Shown in pieces: positions 29,707-40,192 of a DNA stretch of 64,000 bases (the stretch's first letter is position 1; every line of letters begins with the position of its first letter). The DNA lies in assembly GCA_033032175.1 (NCBI GenBank), contig JAVKPJ010000054.1, positions 29,687 through 93,686 of the forward strand, written 5' to 3'. A model generated the notes under the pieces. It was not told the DNA's origin. It saw only the letters and a program-made list of their open reading frames with translations, and did no database searches. This DNA is from Saturnia japonica (Eukaryota; Arthropoda; Insecta; Lepidoptera; Saturniidae). The translations under genes and the position numbers were made by a program.

Positions 29707-31812
29707 CTACGCATCTCCAACGGTGCTAGCGTTCGTAGGTGGTGGTACCCTCTTTTTTACGGGTGGCCGGCATTTGGCGCCACCCATGTAGTGGTCTGCC
29801 GGCCTCTCGGCGTCGGCACACAAGGCACAGTGCAGCTTTTTAGCTACACACTGCAGTGCCTTGTGGCCTGGCTCCCCACACCGGAAGCATAGAGCTCCTC
29901 TATCCACCTCTGACATGCAAGTGGGCCGAGTATGGCCTACGTCCAAGCATCTATAACATCGTAGCGGTCCTCCCTCCAGTAGGTGGACGCGAGCCGAACT
30001 CCAGCCCACGAGGAAACGACCTGCTTCCATCAACGCTTTGGCGGCAGCGACTGGGAGCGACAGGTGGATCGCTCCACTGCCTCTCCCGTAGGGGCGTATC
30101 TCGCCCGCCCTAATGAGGGATGACTCGCAACCCCCTTTCGCTGCCGCCACCGCGACGACTTCTTCCTCCGTCACTGTCTCGTCCAGCCCTACGATCCGTA
30201 TGCTAGCCCTCTTAACTGGTATGGCTACTGTGGCCACATCCGCCAACGCCTCCTGGAGTTTTAGAGCTAACTCGCCAGCCTGCTCCTGGCCACGAGCGCC
30301 AGGAATCTCTATAAGGCGAGACCCCGTGGCCGCGGGGCGAAGTGACAAGCCCTCTATACCCAGTTGCGCAACTGTGGCTCGATTCACCCCCATGAGGGCC
30401 GCCTTGTAGGTCACTCCCCTTTCCACTGCCTCCGGCCGCAGTGTAATGAGCACCGCGGCCGAGCGCGGCGCCGAGGGGAGCCTCTTCCTCGGCCTGGGCA
30501 CAGCCTTCTCACGAGTCGCAGGAGGCGCTGTCGCTACAGCCGTTGGAACCGCAGAAGTGGTCTTCTTTTTCGCCTTACGGCGACGGCGGACCACAGTTGA
30601 CCAACCTTCTGTGCCTTCTGCTGGCATAGAAGAGGCTGCTGCCCCAGGCTGGGCACACTCCATCTCCAAGGGCTCCTGAGGCAGGATATCCGTCGTCACG
30701 CTCTCAGAAGGAGGGTCAGGGGCAGGCTTCAGACGCCGTGAAGCCGCTGTTTTAGTCCTTGCAGCCTTGAGAGCTGCGGAACCAGACGCCGTCTTTCGGT
30801 CTGCTGCCAGTGGTGGTCGAATCACTGTGGTGGGGAGGAGACGGTCATCCAGGGCCTCTATGCGGGCAGTAACTAACTCCCCCATAGACACACGGAGCGA
30901 CCGCTCCATCCTCGACATATGTTCCGCCATCGCATCCATCACAGCCTGCATCAGGGAATCCTGTCCCTGGGTTACCGGCATCTCCCGCGTCAAAGGCGGC
31001 ACAGGAGGAACCTCCACCTGACTGCGCAGTGAGGAGAGCTCCGCCTTCAGCTCATCGATCTCCCGACGGAGCCTCCCCGTCTCGCGCCGGAGGAGGAGGG
31101 TCTCCTCCGCCACCGTTCGCGCAAGAGCAGTGGCAGTCACCTCTTGGAGGATCCAGGCTGCCTCCTTCAGTTTTTTGACATAAGTACCCTTAAGGTTGCC
31201 AGATTTTTTGGCAACCTTAAGGATCTCATCCGTGTTCTCTTTAGCGAGGGCTCTCAGACTGTCCGGGTCGAGTAGCTCGATCCCGTCGAGAACCCCCACA
31301 TCCGCGAAAGCGACCGCTTCATCGGTGCAGGCCGGTTCAGTAGCAGGACAATTGGCCCCGCCTGCCTCACCGACTACTGCCGTACGTGACACCCCAGCAG
31401 AAGAGCCCAGGTTACGGGCTTTACCCCTCTGGGCAGTCGTTACCTTGCTAGGGGCCACCCCGTCCGCGCCAGCTTTGTCGCCATGCGACCGTTTCTTGCC
31501 TATAACCGCAGACACCGTCGGAGAGCTACTAGAGCCGTCACCCCAATGCTGGACCGAGAATTGGTCAAGCATAGGATCGCGCTCCAAAATCACAATAGCT
31601 CTATCAGTCGTCCGTGTGTCCGTAGCCGAAGTCGTCGTTTTTGCATCATCACTAGTCCTATTGTTAGCCAAAGTCGTCGTTTTATTATTCAGATTGCGCA
31701 AAGTTATGCCCCCCCCAGAAGACGCGGGGCAGCCCGAGCTAGGCTCGGAGAGGGATTCTCCCTTTCGGGTACCCTCCTGGGGTAGTTTCTTTTTTAGCTG
31801 TGCACTTTCCAT
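29707..31812 (-). CDS. ORF1 (Gag-like) of G3, intact, 701 aa
   Basis: ATG at 31,810-31,812 (MESAQLKKKLPQEG) right before the PQEGT box. Order: box (about 10-35), acidic/Ser-rich N-terminus with the DQFSVQHW motif, coiled coil (AEETLLLRRETGRLRREIDELKAEL), a conserved DRLLPTTVIRPPLAAD segment, basic patch RRRRKAKKKT, PRSAAVLITLRPEA, RRM-like domain (ASIRIVGLDETVTEEEV), then three zinc knuckles CYRCLDVGHTRPTC, CFRCGEPGHKALQC and CALCADAERPADHYMGGAKC, ending VGDA-stop. Expected role: binding element RNA and helping it reach telomeric chromatin. There is no ORF2 downstream; the TAG is followed at once by the 3' UTR. Confidence 0.9.
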   Translation of the reverse strand: MESAQLKKKLPQEGTRKGESLSEPSSGCPASSGGGITLRNLNNKTTTLANNRTSDDAKTTTSATDTRTTDRAIVILERDPMLDQFSVQHWGDGSSSSPTVSAVIGKKRSHGDKAGADGVAPSKVTTAQRGKARNLGSSAGVSRTAVVGEAGGANCPATEPACTDEAVAFADVGVLDGIELLDPDSLRALAKENTDEILKVAKKSGNLKGTYVKKLKEAAWILQEVTATALARTVAEETLLLRRETGRLRREIDELKAELSSLRSQVEVPPVPPLTREMPVTQGQDSLMQAVMDAMAEHMSRMERSLRVSMGELVTARIEALDDRLLPTTVIRPPLAADRKTASGSAALKAARTKTAASRRLKPAPDPPSESVTTDILPQEPLEMECAQPGAAASSMPAEGTEGWSTVVRRRRKAKKKTTSAVPTAVATAPPATREKAVPRPRKRLPSAPRSAAVLITLRPEAVERGVTYKAALMGVNRATVAQLGIEGLSLRPAATGSRLIEIPGARGQEQAGELALKLQEALADVATVAIPVKRASIRIVGLDETVTEEEVVAVAAAKGGCESSLIRAGEIRPYGRGSGAIHLSLPVAAAKALMEAGRFLVGWSSARVHLLEGGPLRCYRCLDVGHTRPTCMSEVDRGALCFRCGEPGHKALQCVAKKLHCALCADAERPADHYMGGAKCRPPVKKRVPPPTNASTVGDA

Positions 31813-32049
31813 CTTAGCTTTACCTGTACGTCGAGTTCGCAGTACGCCTGCCGGGATCGGTATGAAATAACCGATCCCGCCAGCCGCTACCCGGAACTGG
31901 GCCCTTGGGGCTCAAACTGAGCCCTCATCGGCCCCAGCCCGGTACTGGGTGCGCTGCTCACACGCCACGCCCAGGAGCTTTTAACGGCCCTCCAGCCGGC
32001 GCTCCTCCATAGTCCTCTCTGATAAGCAGAGGGATACAAGGCGGAGCGC

Positions 32050-32126
32050 GTCAGAAATTAGCCGCCGACCAAACTGGTCGACGTTGCCCGGGGTGCACCA
32101 CGAGGAGGTTTCTGACATCGCACCCC
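32050..32126 (-). ncRNA. HDV-like ribozyme of G3
   Basis: Complete fold: P1 GGGGUGC/GCACCCC, P2 GUCAGAA/UUCUGAC (7 bp), P3 ACC-UCCUCGU-GGU, P4 GUCGACC-AGUUU-GGUCGGC and GGCUAA. The best-paired copy in the window. Confidence 0.82.
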
Positions 32127-32138
32127 CTCCGGGGGGGT

Positions 32139-32149
32139 ACCTAACCTAA

Positions 32150-32151
<2 letters not shown>
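32139..32151. repeat. Short (CCTAA)n telomeric tract
   Basis: ACCTAACCTAACC between the G3 target-site duplication and the poly(T) of G4. Confidence 0.85.
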
Positions 32152-32180
<29 letters not shown>

Positions 32181-34938
32181 CGTGGAGAAACCCGTCATGG
32201 GTACACACCCGCCCGGGGGGACGAGTGGTTATGTGAGACTCCTACTCACTAAAACTCCACGGTGTACCATCGGCCGCCATAGCGGGGCGCGCGGGCAATG
32301 CGGTTGCAATCTGCCGCGTCGCCCCGGCGGCTGGCCCCAGTCGGGCCTCGGCGCTAAAGAGAGACAGTCTGGTACAACCCCAACTGTCTCCCAGACGGCT
32401 GAACCAGTGCAATGGGAAGACGGGCCCCCCGACCCGTCTCCTCTTGGTTCAGCAAGGGTAGGAAGGAGTCGAAATCGCCCCCCCTTCTACCCAACGTCTA
32501 CGCTATCCTCTGAGCTTGGTAGAGGTAGTTGCGGCGCCATTCCCTTAGTGGGCGGCGGCTTACAGGCAGCTCCAGTCATCTGGTGATTCGCCGGCCTCCC
32601 GGCGTCGGCACACAAGGCACAGTGGAACTTTTTTGCTGCACACTCCAGCGCCTTGTGGCCAGGCTGCCCGCACCGGAAACACAGGGCTCCGCGGTCTATC
32701 GTCGACGGGCAGAGTGGACGAGTGTGGCCCACACCCATGCACTTGTAACAGCGCATGGGCCCACTCTCCAAGAGGCGCACACGTGCCGCACTCCACCCGA
32801 CAAGGAGACGACCCGCCTCCACTAGAACCCTGGCAGCGGAAGCCGGGAGCGAAAGATAAACCGCTCCCATACCCCTGCTATAGGCACGTATGGGGCCAGC
32901 CCTAATAAGGGCCTGCTGACAGCCAGCTTTAGCAGCCGCAGCCGCCACGACCTCCTCGACCGATACTGATTCATCTAGTCCGATCACACGGACGCTTGCC
33001 TTTTTAATGGCCTTGGCGATAGTGGCCTCGCCCGCCAACACCGTCTGCAGGATCTCAACCATCCGGTCCGCCTGCTCTGAACCACGGGAGCCACGGATCT
33101 CGACAATCCGGGATCCCGTGGCTGTGGGCCGCGCCGAGATGTCCTCGATCCCGAGATCCGCTAGCGCGACTTGTTTCTGCGCCTTTAAAAAGGCATCCTT
33201 ATAACTCATTCCCCCCGCCAAAGCCTCTGGCTGCAGCGTAATAATCACTGCAGCTGAGCGCGGTGACGAGGGTAGCTTCGCCTTAAGCTTGCTGGCAGGC
33301 GCTCTCCCAACAGGAGTGGGAGCCAGTGTCGCAGCAGCCTTCGGTTCACTAACTGGCTTTTTCTTCCTCCGTCGCCGACGAGACACGGTGGTCCATCTTT
33401 CGGCGGTTGCGGCTGGAGCAGGAACATCAGCCCCTATCATAATATGCTCCACCCCCAGGGAGTCTTCTTCCAAATTCCTCTCCGCCTCAGAAGGCGCTGG
33501 ACCAGCCACTCTGGATTTAATTCCCGAAGTTTTAGCCCTGGAAGGCTTAGGTCTTGTGGGACCCGGGGCAGTCTGTCTGTCCGCAGCCAGAGGAGGGTGG
33601 ACCACCTTGGCGGGGAGGAGACGGTCATCCAACGCCTCTATGCGGGCAGTAACTAACTCCCCCATAGACACCCGGAGCGACCGCTCCATCCTCGACATGT
33701 GTTCCGCCATCGCATCAAACACAGCCTGCATCAGGGAATCCTGTCCCTGACTTACGGGCATATTTTGCGTCAAAGGCAGCGCAGGCGAAGCCCCCACCCG
33801 ACCGCGCAACGAGGTGAGCTCCTCCTTGAGGGCATCGACCTCCCGACGAAGCCTCCCCGTCTCGCGCCGCAGAAGGAGGGTCTCCTCCGTCACCGTACGC
33901 GTTAGAGCGGTGGCAGTGACCTCATGGAGGGTCCAAGCTGCCTCCTTCAGGTTTTTAACAAACGTGCCCTTGAGGTTGCCAGATTTCTTGGCAATCTCAA
34001 GGACCGCGTCTACTTTCTCCTTTGCGAGGGCCCTCAAACTGTCGGGATCGAGGAGCTCGATGCCCTCGAGTACTCCCACTTCAGCAAAGGCACCAGCCGC
34101 ATCAACAACGGCAGCCGCAGCCGCGTCCGTAATACAATCAGCCTCATCAGAACTTGTCAACCCAGGAAGGGGACAATCCTGCGGCAACGCACAAGTAACT
34201 TCCGCGCGCGTTCTTCCTACAGATGAGCCCAGATCACGGGCTTTGCCCCTCCGAGCTGACGTAAACTTGTTGGGAGGAGTCTCCTCCCCATCCTCATCAG
34301 CTTTAGCAAGCAATCGCTTCCTATCGGCAGCTGCCACTGGCCCTAACCTACAAGATCCATCATCCCAGTGCCTGATTGAAAACCTCTCAAGCATAGGGTC
34401 ACGCTCAAGCATCACGACAGGCGAAAGATTCCTTTGTTGTAAAGCCGTGGTCGTCATTGTATTGGTGGAATCGGTTTTCCTTAAACTAGCATTGGTCTTC
34501 GTTTGTTTCTTACAATCACGCAAAATTTTGCCCCCCCCCAGAGAACGTGGGGCAGCCCGAGCTAAACTCGGGGAGGGATTCTCCAGCAGAGCTGGTACCC
34601 TCCTGGGGTAATACTTTTTTCAATTGTGCGTCCATCTTAACTCCACTTTACCATCAAGTTCGCAGTACGCCTGCCGGGATCGGTATGACACAACCGATCC
34701 CGCCAGCCGCTACCCGGAACTGGGCCCTTGGGACTCAAAGTGAGTCCTCATCGGCCCCAGCCCAGTACTGGGTGCGCTGCTCACACGCCACACCCAGGAG
34801 CTTTTAACGGCCCTCCAGCCAGCGCTCCTCCATAGTTCCCTCTGATAAGCAGAGGGATACCAGGAGGAGCGCGTCAGATATTAGCCGCCGACCAAAGTGA
34901 TCGACGCTGCCCGGGGTGCACCACGAGGAGGTTTCTGA
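32152..34938 (-). mobile_element. Gag-only unit G4, 5' end truncated within ribozyme
   Basis: Poly(T) 32,152-32,179, full 3' UTR and ORF1. The 5' end stops at TTTCTGA (about 34,938), inside P2 of the ribozyme, so the 5' P1 strand is absent. This end plus ACCTAACC formed the 14-bp target (TTCTGAACCTAACC, 34,933-34,946) used for G5 and reused at the following junctions. Confidence 0.87.
32487..34523 (-). CDS. ORF1 (Gag-like) of G4, 678 codons open from an internal ATG
   Basis: The expected start (MDAQLKKVLPQEG, ATG at about 34,635) is cut off from the rest. The G run at the end of the PQEGT box has 9 bases instead of 8, so that frame closes near 34,520. A second ATG at 34,523 (MRDCKKQTKTNASLRKTDS) opens the rest without interruption: LERFSIRHW, coiled coil (TEETLLLRRETGRLRREVDAL), PRSAAVIITLQPEA, RRM-like domain (ASVRVIGLDESVSVEEV) and knuckles CYKCMGVGHTRPLC, CFRCGQPGHKALEC and CALCADAGRPANHQMTGAAC, ending VDVG-stop. 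All RNA-binding parts are present. It may be functional if the box is dispensable or if frameshifting at the G run occurs; neither is shown. Confidence 0.82.
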   Translation of the reverse strand: MRDCKKQTKTNASLRKTDSTNTMTTTALQQRNLSPVVMLERDPMLERFSIRHWDDGSCRLGPVAAADRKRLLAKADEDGEETPPNKFTSARRGKARDLGSSVGRTRAEVTCALPQDCPLPGLTSSDEADCITDAAAAAVVDAAGAFAEVGVLEGIELLDPDSLRALAKEKVDAVLEIAKKSGNLKGTFVKNLKEAAWTLHEVTATALTRTVTEETLLLRRETGRLRREVDALKEELTSLRGRVGASPALPLTQNMPVSQGQDSLMQAVFDAMAEHMSRMERSLRVSMGELVTARIEALDDRLLPAKVVHPPLAADRQTAPGPTRPKPSRAKTSGIKSRVAGPAPSEAERNLEEDSLGVEHIMIGADVPAPAATAERWTTVSRRRRRKKKPVSEPKAAATLAPTPVGRAPASKLKAKLPSSPRSAAVIITLQPEALAGGMSYKDAFLKAQKQVALADLGIEDISARPTATGSRIVEIRGSRGSEQADRMVEILQTVLAGEATIAKAIKKASVRVIGLDESVSVEEVVAAAAAKAGCQQALIRAGPIRAYSRGMGAVYLSLPASAARVLVEAGRLLVGWSAARVRLLESGPMRCYKCMGVGHTRPLCPSTIDRGALCFRCGQPGHKALECAAKKFHCALCADAGRPANHQMTGAACKPPPTKGMAPQLPLPSSEDSVDVG

Positions 34939-34944
34939 ACCTAA

Positions 34945-34946
<2 letters not shown>
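34938..34946. repeat. Remnant telomeric repeat AACCTAACC
   Basis: Part of the 14-bp TTCTGAACCTAACC that recurs at 37,735-37,748, 40,505-40,518 and 43,275-43,288, flanking G5, G6 and G7. Confidence 0.85.
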
Positions 34947-34978
<32 letters not shown>

Positions 34979-35287
34979 GTGGAGAAACCCTTCATGGGTA
35001 CACACCCGCCCGGGGGGACGAGTGGTTATGTGAGACTCCTACTCACTAAAACTCCACGGTGTACGATCGGCCGCCATAGCGGGACGCCGCGGGCAATGCG
35101 GTTGCAATCGGCCGCGACGCCCCGGCAGCCGGCCCAAGTCGGGCCCCGGCGCTAAAGAGAGACAGTCTGGTACAACCCCAACTGTCTCCCAGACGGCTGA
35201 ACCAATGCAATGGGAAGACGAGCCCCCCGACCCGTCTCCCCTTGGTTCAGCTAGAGCAGAGGAAGGAGGCAAAAGCGCCCCCCCTTT

Positions 35288-37420
35288 CTACCCAACGTCT
35301 ACGCTAACCTCTGCTGAGGTATTTGGCATCGGCGGCGCCTTGCCCTTAGTGGTCGGCGGCCTGCAGCTAGCTCCTCCCATTTGATGCCCAGCCGGTCTCC
35401 CGGCATCGGCACATACGGCGCAGTGGTGCTTTTCAGCGCACTGCAGCGCCTTGTGGCCGGGCAGCCCACATCGGAAGCACAGGGCCCCGCGGTCAACTGT
35501 CGACGGGCAGAGTGGGCGAGTGTGGCCCACACCCATGCACCTGAAACAGCGCATGGGCCCACCTTCCAGGAGGCGCACACGAGCCGCACTCCACCCGACA
35601 AGGAGGCGACCTGCCTCAACCAACACCTTCGCAGCCGCGACGGGGAGCGAGAGGTGCACTGCACCTGTGCCTCTGCCATAGGCCCGTATGGCTCCAGCCC
35701 TAATTAGGGGTTTCTCACAGCCGGTCTTAGCAGCCACAGCTGCCACAACCTCTTCCACCGACACTGAGTCGTCCAACCCAATAACGCGAACGTCCGCCCT
35801 TTTAACCGGCCTGGCGATGGTAGCCTCGCCCACCAACACCGTCTGTAGGATTTCGGCTATCCGGTCCGCCTGTTCCGGGCCACGGGAGCCCCGGATCTCC
35901 ACAATCCTGGATCCCGTAGCTGTGGCCCTAGTGGATATATTCTCGATACCGAGATCCGCCAACACAACTTGGTCCCGAGCCTTTAAGAGAGCTTCGCTAT
36001 AGCTCAGTCCCCTCGCCAAGGCCTCTGGCTGCAGTGTAATAAGCACTGCAGCTGAGCGCGGTGTCGAGGGGAGCTTTGCCTTAGGCTTATGCCCAGGTGC
36101 CCTCCCAACAGGTACGGGAGCTACTCCCACAGAAGGCCTCGGTACCGTGGAGAGCTTCTCCCTTCTTCTTCGGCGGCGACGGGACACAGCAGTCCATCCG
36201 TCAGCGTTCGCGTCAGTTGTGGCTGGCACATGCGCATCAGCGCCGCGCACGGCCCACTCCATACTCATACCCAGGGGCTCCTGAGGATGGCTACCAGAAG
36301 ACCTACCCTCCGCACGTGGTGCAGGGGTGCGAGCCGCAGCCCCCGGCACCATTGGTTTGCGGCTCAAAGCTGTAGTACCCACTGGTCTAGGGACAGTGGC
36401 ACCACCCAACTTCTTGTCGGCAGCCAGAGGGGGGCGAACCACTGGGGCGGGGAGGAGACGGTCCTCCAGGGCCTCAATTTGGGCGGTCACTACCTCCCCC
36501 ATCGTGACGCGGAGGGACCGCTCCATCGTCCCCATATGGGTCCCCATAGCTTCTACCAATGCTTGCACGAGGGATTCCTGCACAGGTGCCGGTGCTGGTG
36601 GCAACGGTGGCGCAGGTAGAGTCTCCCCCCGATTACGGAACGAGGCAAGCTCCGCCTTGAGTTCTTCAACCTCCCGACGGAGCCTCCCCGTCTCGCGCCG
36701 CAGAAGGAGGGTCTCCTCCGCCACCGTACGCGTGAGAGCTGTGGCAGTGACCTCATGGAGGATCCACGCCGCCTCCTTCAGGTTTTTTACAAATGTACCC
36801 TTGAGGTTGCCAGATTTCTTGGCGACCTCAAGGATCGTGTCTACTTTCTCCTTTGCGAGGGCCCTCAACGTATCAGGATCGAGGAGCTCGATACCTTCGA
36901 GCACTCCCACATCTGCGACGGCAACCGCCTCTTCAGTGCAGGCCAGTTCAGAAGCAGGACACTTTGCCCTATCTGCCTCAACTACTGCCGCTGCACGTGG
37001 CACCCCAGCAGAGGAGCCCAGGATACGGGCTTTACCCCTCTGGGCCGTCGTCACCTTGCTGGGGGCCACCCCGTCCGCACCAGACTTGTCGCCATGCGAC
37101 CGCTTCCTATCAGCGACAGTCACTGATGATAAGCTGTCAGAGCTCCCTGCCCAATGTCGGACAGAGAACCGGTCCAGCGAAACATCCCGCACAAGCCGTA
37201 CCGATGGTTGTTCGGAGTCCAGTCTTAGTTTTTCCACGGTCGTCGTTTTATTGCTAGTATCGGTTATCCCAGTTCTTGCCAAAGTCGTTGTGATTTTACC
37301 AGTCTTGTGCAAATCTTTGCCCCCCCCAGAAAACGTGGGGCAGCCCGAGCTTTGCTCGGAGAGGGATTCTCCCTTGCGGGTACCCTCCTGGGGTAGTTTC
37401 TTTTTAAGGTTTGCTTCCAT
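35288..37420 (-). CDS. ORF1 (Gag-like) of G5, intact, about 710 aa
   Basis: The start MEANLKKKLPQEG (ATG 37,418-37,420) is chosen because every G unit has an ATG at this place. The frame is also open upstream to 37,522 through the 5' UTR. Order: PQEGT box, LDRFSVRHW, coiled coil (AEETLLLRRETGRLRREVEELKAEL), DRLLPAPVVRPPLAADKK, basic RRRRRREK patch, PRSAAVLITLQPEA, RRM-like region (ADVRVIGLDDSVSVEEV), and knuckles CFRCMGVGHTRPLC, CFRCGLPGHKALQC and CAVCADAGRPAGHQMGGASC, ending VDVG-stop. Nucleic-acid-binding Gag-like protein of R1-clade type, no ORF2 downstream. Confidence 0.9.
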   Translation of the reverse strand: MEANLKKKLPQEGTRKGESLSEQSSGCPTFSGGGKDLHKTGKITTTLARTGITDTSNKTTTVEKLRLDSEQPSVRLVRDVSLDRFSVRHWAGSSDSLSSVTVADRKRSHGDKSGADGVAPSKVTTAQRGKARILGSSAGVPRAAAVVEADRAKCPASELACTEEAVAVADVGVLEGIELLDPDTLRALAKEKVDTILEVAKKSGNLKGTFVKNLKEAAWILHEVTATALTRTVAEETLLLRRETGRLRREVEELKAELASFRNRGETLPAPPLPPAPAPVQESLVQALVEAMGTHMGTMERSLRVTMGEVVTAQIEALEDRLLPAPVVRPPLAADKKLGGATVPRPVGTTALSRKPMVPGAAARTPAPRAEGRSSGSHPQEPLGMSMEWAVRGADAHVPATTDANADGWTAVSRRRRRRREKLSTVPRPSVGVAPVPVGRAPGHKPKAKLPSTPRSAAVLITLQPEALARGLSYSEALLKARDQVVLADLGIENISTRATATGSRIVEIRGSRGPEQADRIAEILQTVLVGEATIARPVKRADVRVIGLDDSVSVEEVVAAVAAKTGCEKPLIRAGAIRAYGRGTGAVHLSLPVAAAKVLVEAGRLLVGWSAARVRLLEGGPMRCFRCMGVGHTRPLCPSTVDRGALCFRCGLPGHKALQCAEKHHCAVCADAGRPAGHQMGGASCRPPTTKGKAPPMPNTSAEVSVDVG

Positions 37421-37656
37421 CTTCACTGCTCTACCCGTCAGTTTGCGGTACGCCTGCCGGGATCGGTATGACAACAACCGATCCCGCCAGCCGCTGTCCG
37501 GAACTGGGCCCTTGGGGCTCAAACTGAGCCCTCATCGGCCCCAGCCCGGTACTGGGTGCGCCGCGCACATGCCACACCCAGGAGCTTTTAATGGCCCTCC
37601 AGCCAATACCCCTCCACAGTCCCCTCTGATAATCAGAGGGATACCGGGAGGAGTTT

Positions 37657-37732
37657 GTCAGGTATCAGCCGCCGACCAGACTGGTCGACGTTGCCCGGGG
37701 TGCACCACGAGGAGGTTCCTGACACGCACCCC
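37657..37732 (-). ncRNA. HDV-like ribozyme of G5 with compensatory P2
   Basis: P2 is GUCAGG/CCUGAC where G3 has GUCAGA/UCUGAC, an A-U to G-C exchange on both strands. P1 GGGGUGC/GCACCCC, P3 ACC-UCCUCGU-GGU, P4 and the GGCUGA joining strand are kept. Two extra G precede P1. Confidence 0.8.
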
Positions 37733-37746
37733 CCTTCTGAACCTAA

Positions 37747-37779
<33 letters not shown>

Positions 37780-38107
37780 GTGGAGAAACCCGTCATGGGT
37801 ACACACCCGCCCAGGGGGACGAGTGGTTATGTGAGACTCCTACTCACTAAAATCCACGGTTGTACCATCGGCCGCCATAATGGGGCGCGCGGGCACTGCG
37901 GTTGCACGCAACGCCCCGGCGGCCGGCCCCAGTCGGGCCCCGGCGCTAAAGAGAGACAGTCTGGTACAACCCCAACTGTCTCCCAGACGGCTGAGCCAGT
38001 GCAATGGGAAGACGGGCCCCCCGACCCGTCTCCCCTGGTCCAGCAAGGGCAGAGGAAGGAGGCGAGTGAACCGCCCCCTCCTACCACCCAACGTCTACGC
38101 AACCCGC

Positions 38108-40192
38108 CTACAAAGGTGGTGGAGCAGGCGGTGCCCTTCCTCTCTTTTCAGGAGGCCTACATTGGGCGCCCCCCATATAGTGCCCCGCGGGCCTTCCGGC
38201 GTCGGCACACAAAGCGCAGTGCAGCTTCTCAGCTGTGCACGCTTGCGCCTTGTGGCCAGGCTCTCCGCATCGGAAGCACAGTGCTCCTCTATCGACTGCC
38301 GTCGATGGGCAAAGTGGACGCGTGTGGCCCACCTCCATGCAGCGAAAACACCGCATGGGCCCACTCTGCAGGAGGTGCACACGCGCCGCGCTCCATCCGA
38401 CCAGCAAGCGTTTGGCGTCCACCAACACCTTGGCAGCGGACACAGGCAGTGCAAGATGGACAGATCCACAGCCCCTGCCAGACATGTTTATGGATCCAGC
38501 CCTGATAAGAGCTGGCTCACATCCCCCCTTTGCCGCTGCAGCTGCAATAACTTCCTCCACCGAGACGGAGTCATCGAGTCCCACGATTCGGATATGGGCC
38601 CTTTTAACGGGCCGACCTACCATAACCACACCCGTCAGCTCCTGCTGGAGGCGCTCTGCCAACCTGTCTGCCTTTCCCGAGCTCTGGTCATCATGAATCT
38701 CTATGATCCGCGATCCCGTTGCAGACAGGCGCAGCGAAAAATCGTCTATCCGAGCTCAGTCATGTTTACCCGGTCTCGCGCTTCTATAAAGACGTCCTTA
38801 TAGCTTACTCCCTTCGCCACAGCTCCCGGCAGCAGCGTGATGACGACCGCAGCTGATCGCGGCGCCGAAGGAAGCTTCGCTTTGTGCTGAGGCTTGGACC
38901 TAGGCCCACTTCCAGTCAGGGCAGTAGCCGCAATCCTCGGAGCCTTAGCGGGCTTCTTGGCGGGCTTCTTGTGCCGACGTCGACGACGAACCACAGTGGT
39001 CCACTGCTCTTCAGGCGCCACTACAGGAGCAGAACCGGGGGCGGAGGCAGGCAATGAGACCAAGTCCACTCCCTTAGGACTGCTAGTCACAGCAGGGTCA
39101 GGCCTGGCCGTTTTGGGTCCCGCAGTTTTAAGCCATAGCAGGCTTAGATACTGTGGGCCCGGAAGTCACCTTATGGTCTGTTGCCAAAGGTGGGCGAACT
39201 ACCCTAGCGGGCAGTAGGCGATCCTCTATCGCCTCTATCTGGGCACACATCGCCTCTCCCAGCGACACCCGGAGGGACCGCTCCATTTGCGTCATGTGTT
39301 CCGCCAATACTTTGACCAAGCCCTGCGGTAAAGCTTGCTCCTCCTGACTCGGAGTCTCCGACTGCAGCACTACCGGTGGAGGCTGTGTCTTCACACTGGC
39401 ACGTAGAGCAGCGAGCTCCGCCTTAAGCTCAGCCACCTCATCGCGCAGCTTCCGCGTCTCCCGACGCAAAAGAAGAGTTTCCTCCGTCACTGTCCGCGTG
39501 AGCGCTGTTTCAGTTATCTCCTGGAGGGTCCTAGCTGCCTCCTTCAGTGCTTTAACGCACGTACCCTTGAGGTTGCTGGAAACTTTACACACCTCAAGTA
39601 TACTGTCTACTTTAGTGAATGCCAGAGCCCTCAGGCTCTCAGGATCAAGAGCTTCAACGTCAAGAGGCGTCTCTACAGATGTCTTCTGCAGAGCGTCACT
39701 GCGGACAGTGGAGCCGCGGTCACTCGAACCACCCGCTCCTCCAGGGACGCTCGTTGACTTAGGTGGCCCACCTCGATCACGTGCTCTTCCTCGTTGAGCC
39801 GTGGTAATTTTACTGGGAGTAGCCTCCACCACATTAACTCCAGGTTTATCACCGTGTGACCGCTTCCTCTGTGCCACATCACCCAATTTAATGTTACCTG
39901 TCTCGCTACTTGAGCTCTCTCTCCAGTGTCTAATCGAAAACCGGTCAAGCGAGGGATTCCTCTCAAGCCGCACAGTAGGCCTTTCAGTGTCCAGTCTTTT
40001 ATCCAAAGTCGTCATTTTAGTAGCAGGATCAGTTATCCGTGTACTTGCCGAGGTCGTGGGTTCTCCAGAATCGCGCAAAATTTTGCCCCCCCCAGAGAAC
40101 GTGGGGCAGCCCGAGCTATGCTCGGGGAGGGATTCTCCCTTGCGGGTACCCTCCTGGGGTAGTTTACTTTTTAATCTTGCGGAATCCATCAT
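38108..40192 (-). pseudogene. ORF1 (Gag-like) of G6, two one-base frameshifts
   Basis: Same protein as G7 except for an extra A near 39,130 (TTTTAAGCCATAG versus TTTTAGCCATAG) and a missing C near 38,750 (TATCCGAGCTC versus TATCCCGAGCTC). Starts at MMDSARLKSKLPQEG (ATG at 40,190-40,192) and ends at 38,108 after the three zinc knuckles. Because G7 next to it is intact, these are either very recent lesions or assembly errors. Confidence 0.87.

Larger units (their letters stand above)
29458..32126 (-). mobile_element. Gag-only unit G3, 3' end lacking poly(A) and last part of 3' UTR
   Basis: There is no poly(T). After AACCT at 29,454-29,458 the sequence enters the 3' UTR at AAAACTCCACGG, so the last 75 or so bases of the 3' UTR and the tail are missing. 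The 5' end is complete (GGGGTGC, 32,120-32,126). The right flank CTCCGGGGGGGTACCT (32,127-32,142) matches the left flank CTCCGGGGGGGAACCT with one mismatch, as for a target-site duplication. Confidence 0.85.
34947..37734 (-). mobile_element. Gag-only unit G5
   Basis: Poly(T) 34,947-34,975, 3' UTR, open ORF1, 5' UTR and complete 5' ribozyme with two extra G at the very 5' end. Flanked by the 14-bp duplication TTCTGAACCTAACC (34,933-34,946 and 37,735-37,748). Length about 2.79 kb. Confidence 0.9.

Noticed and set aside
29443..32142. CCCCCCCGGAG fused to the 5' ends of G2 and G3 as a captured S ribozyme tip
   Set aside because: It is duplicated target sequence from the 5' tip of S2, present at both sides of G2 and (with one mismatch) of G3.
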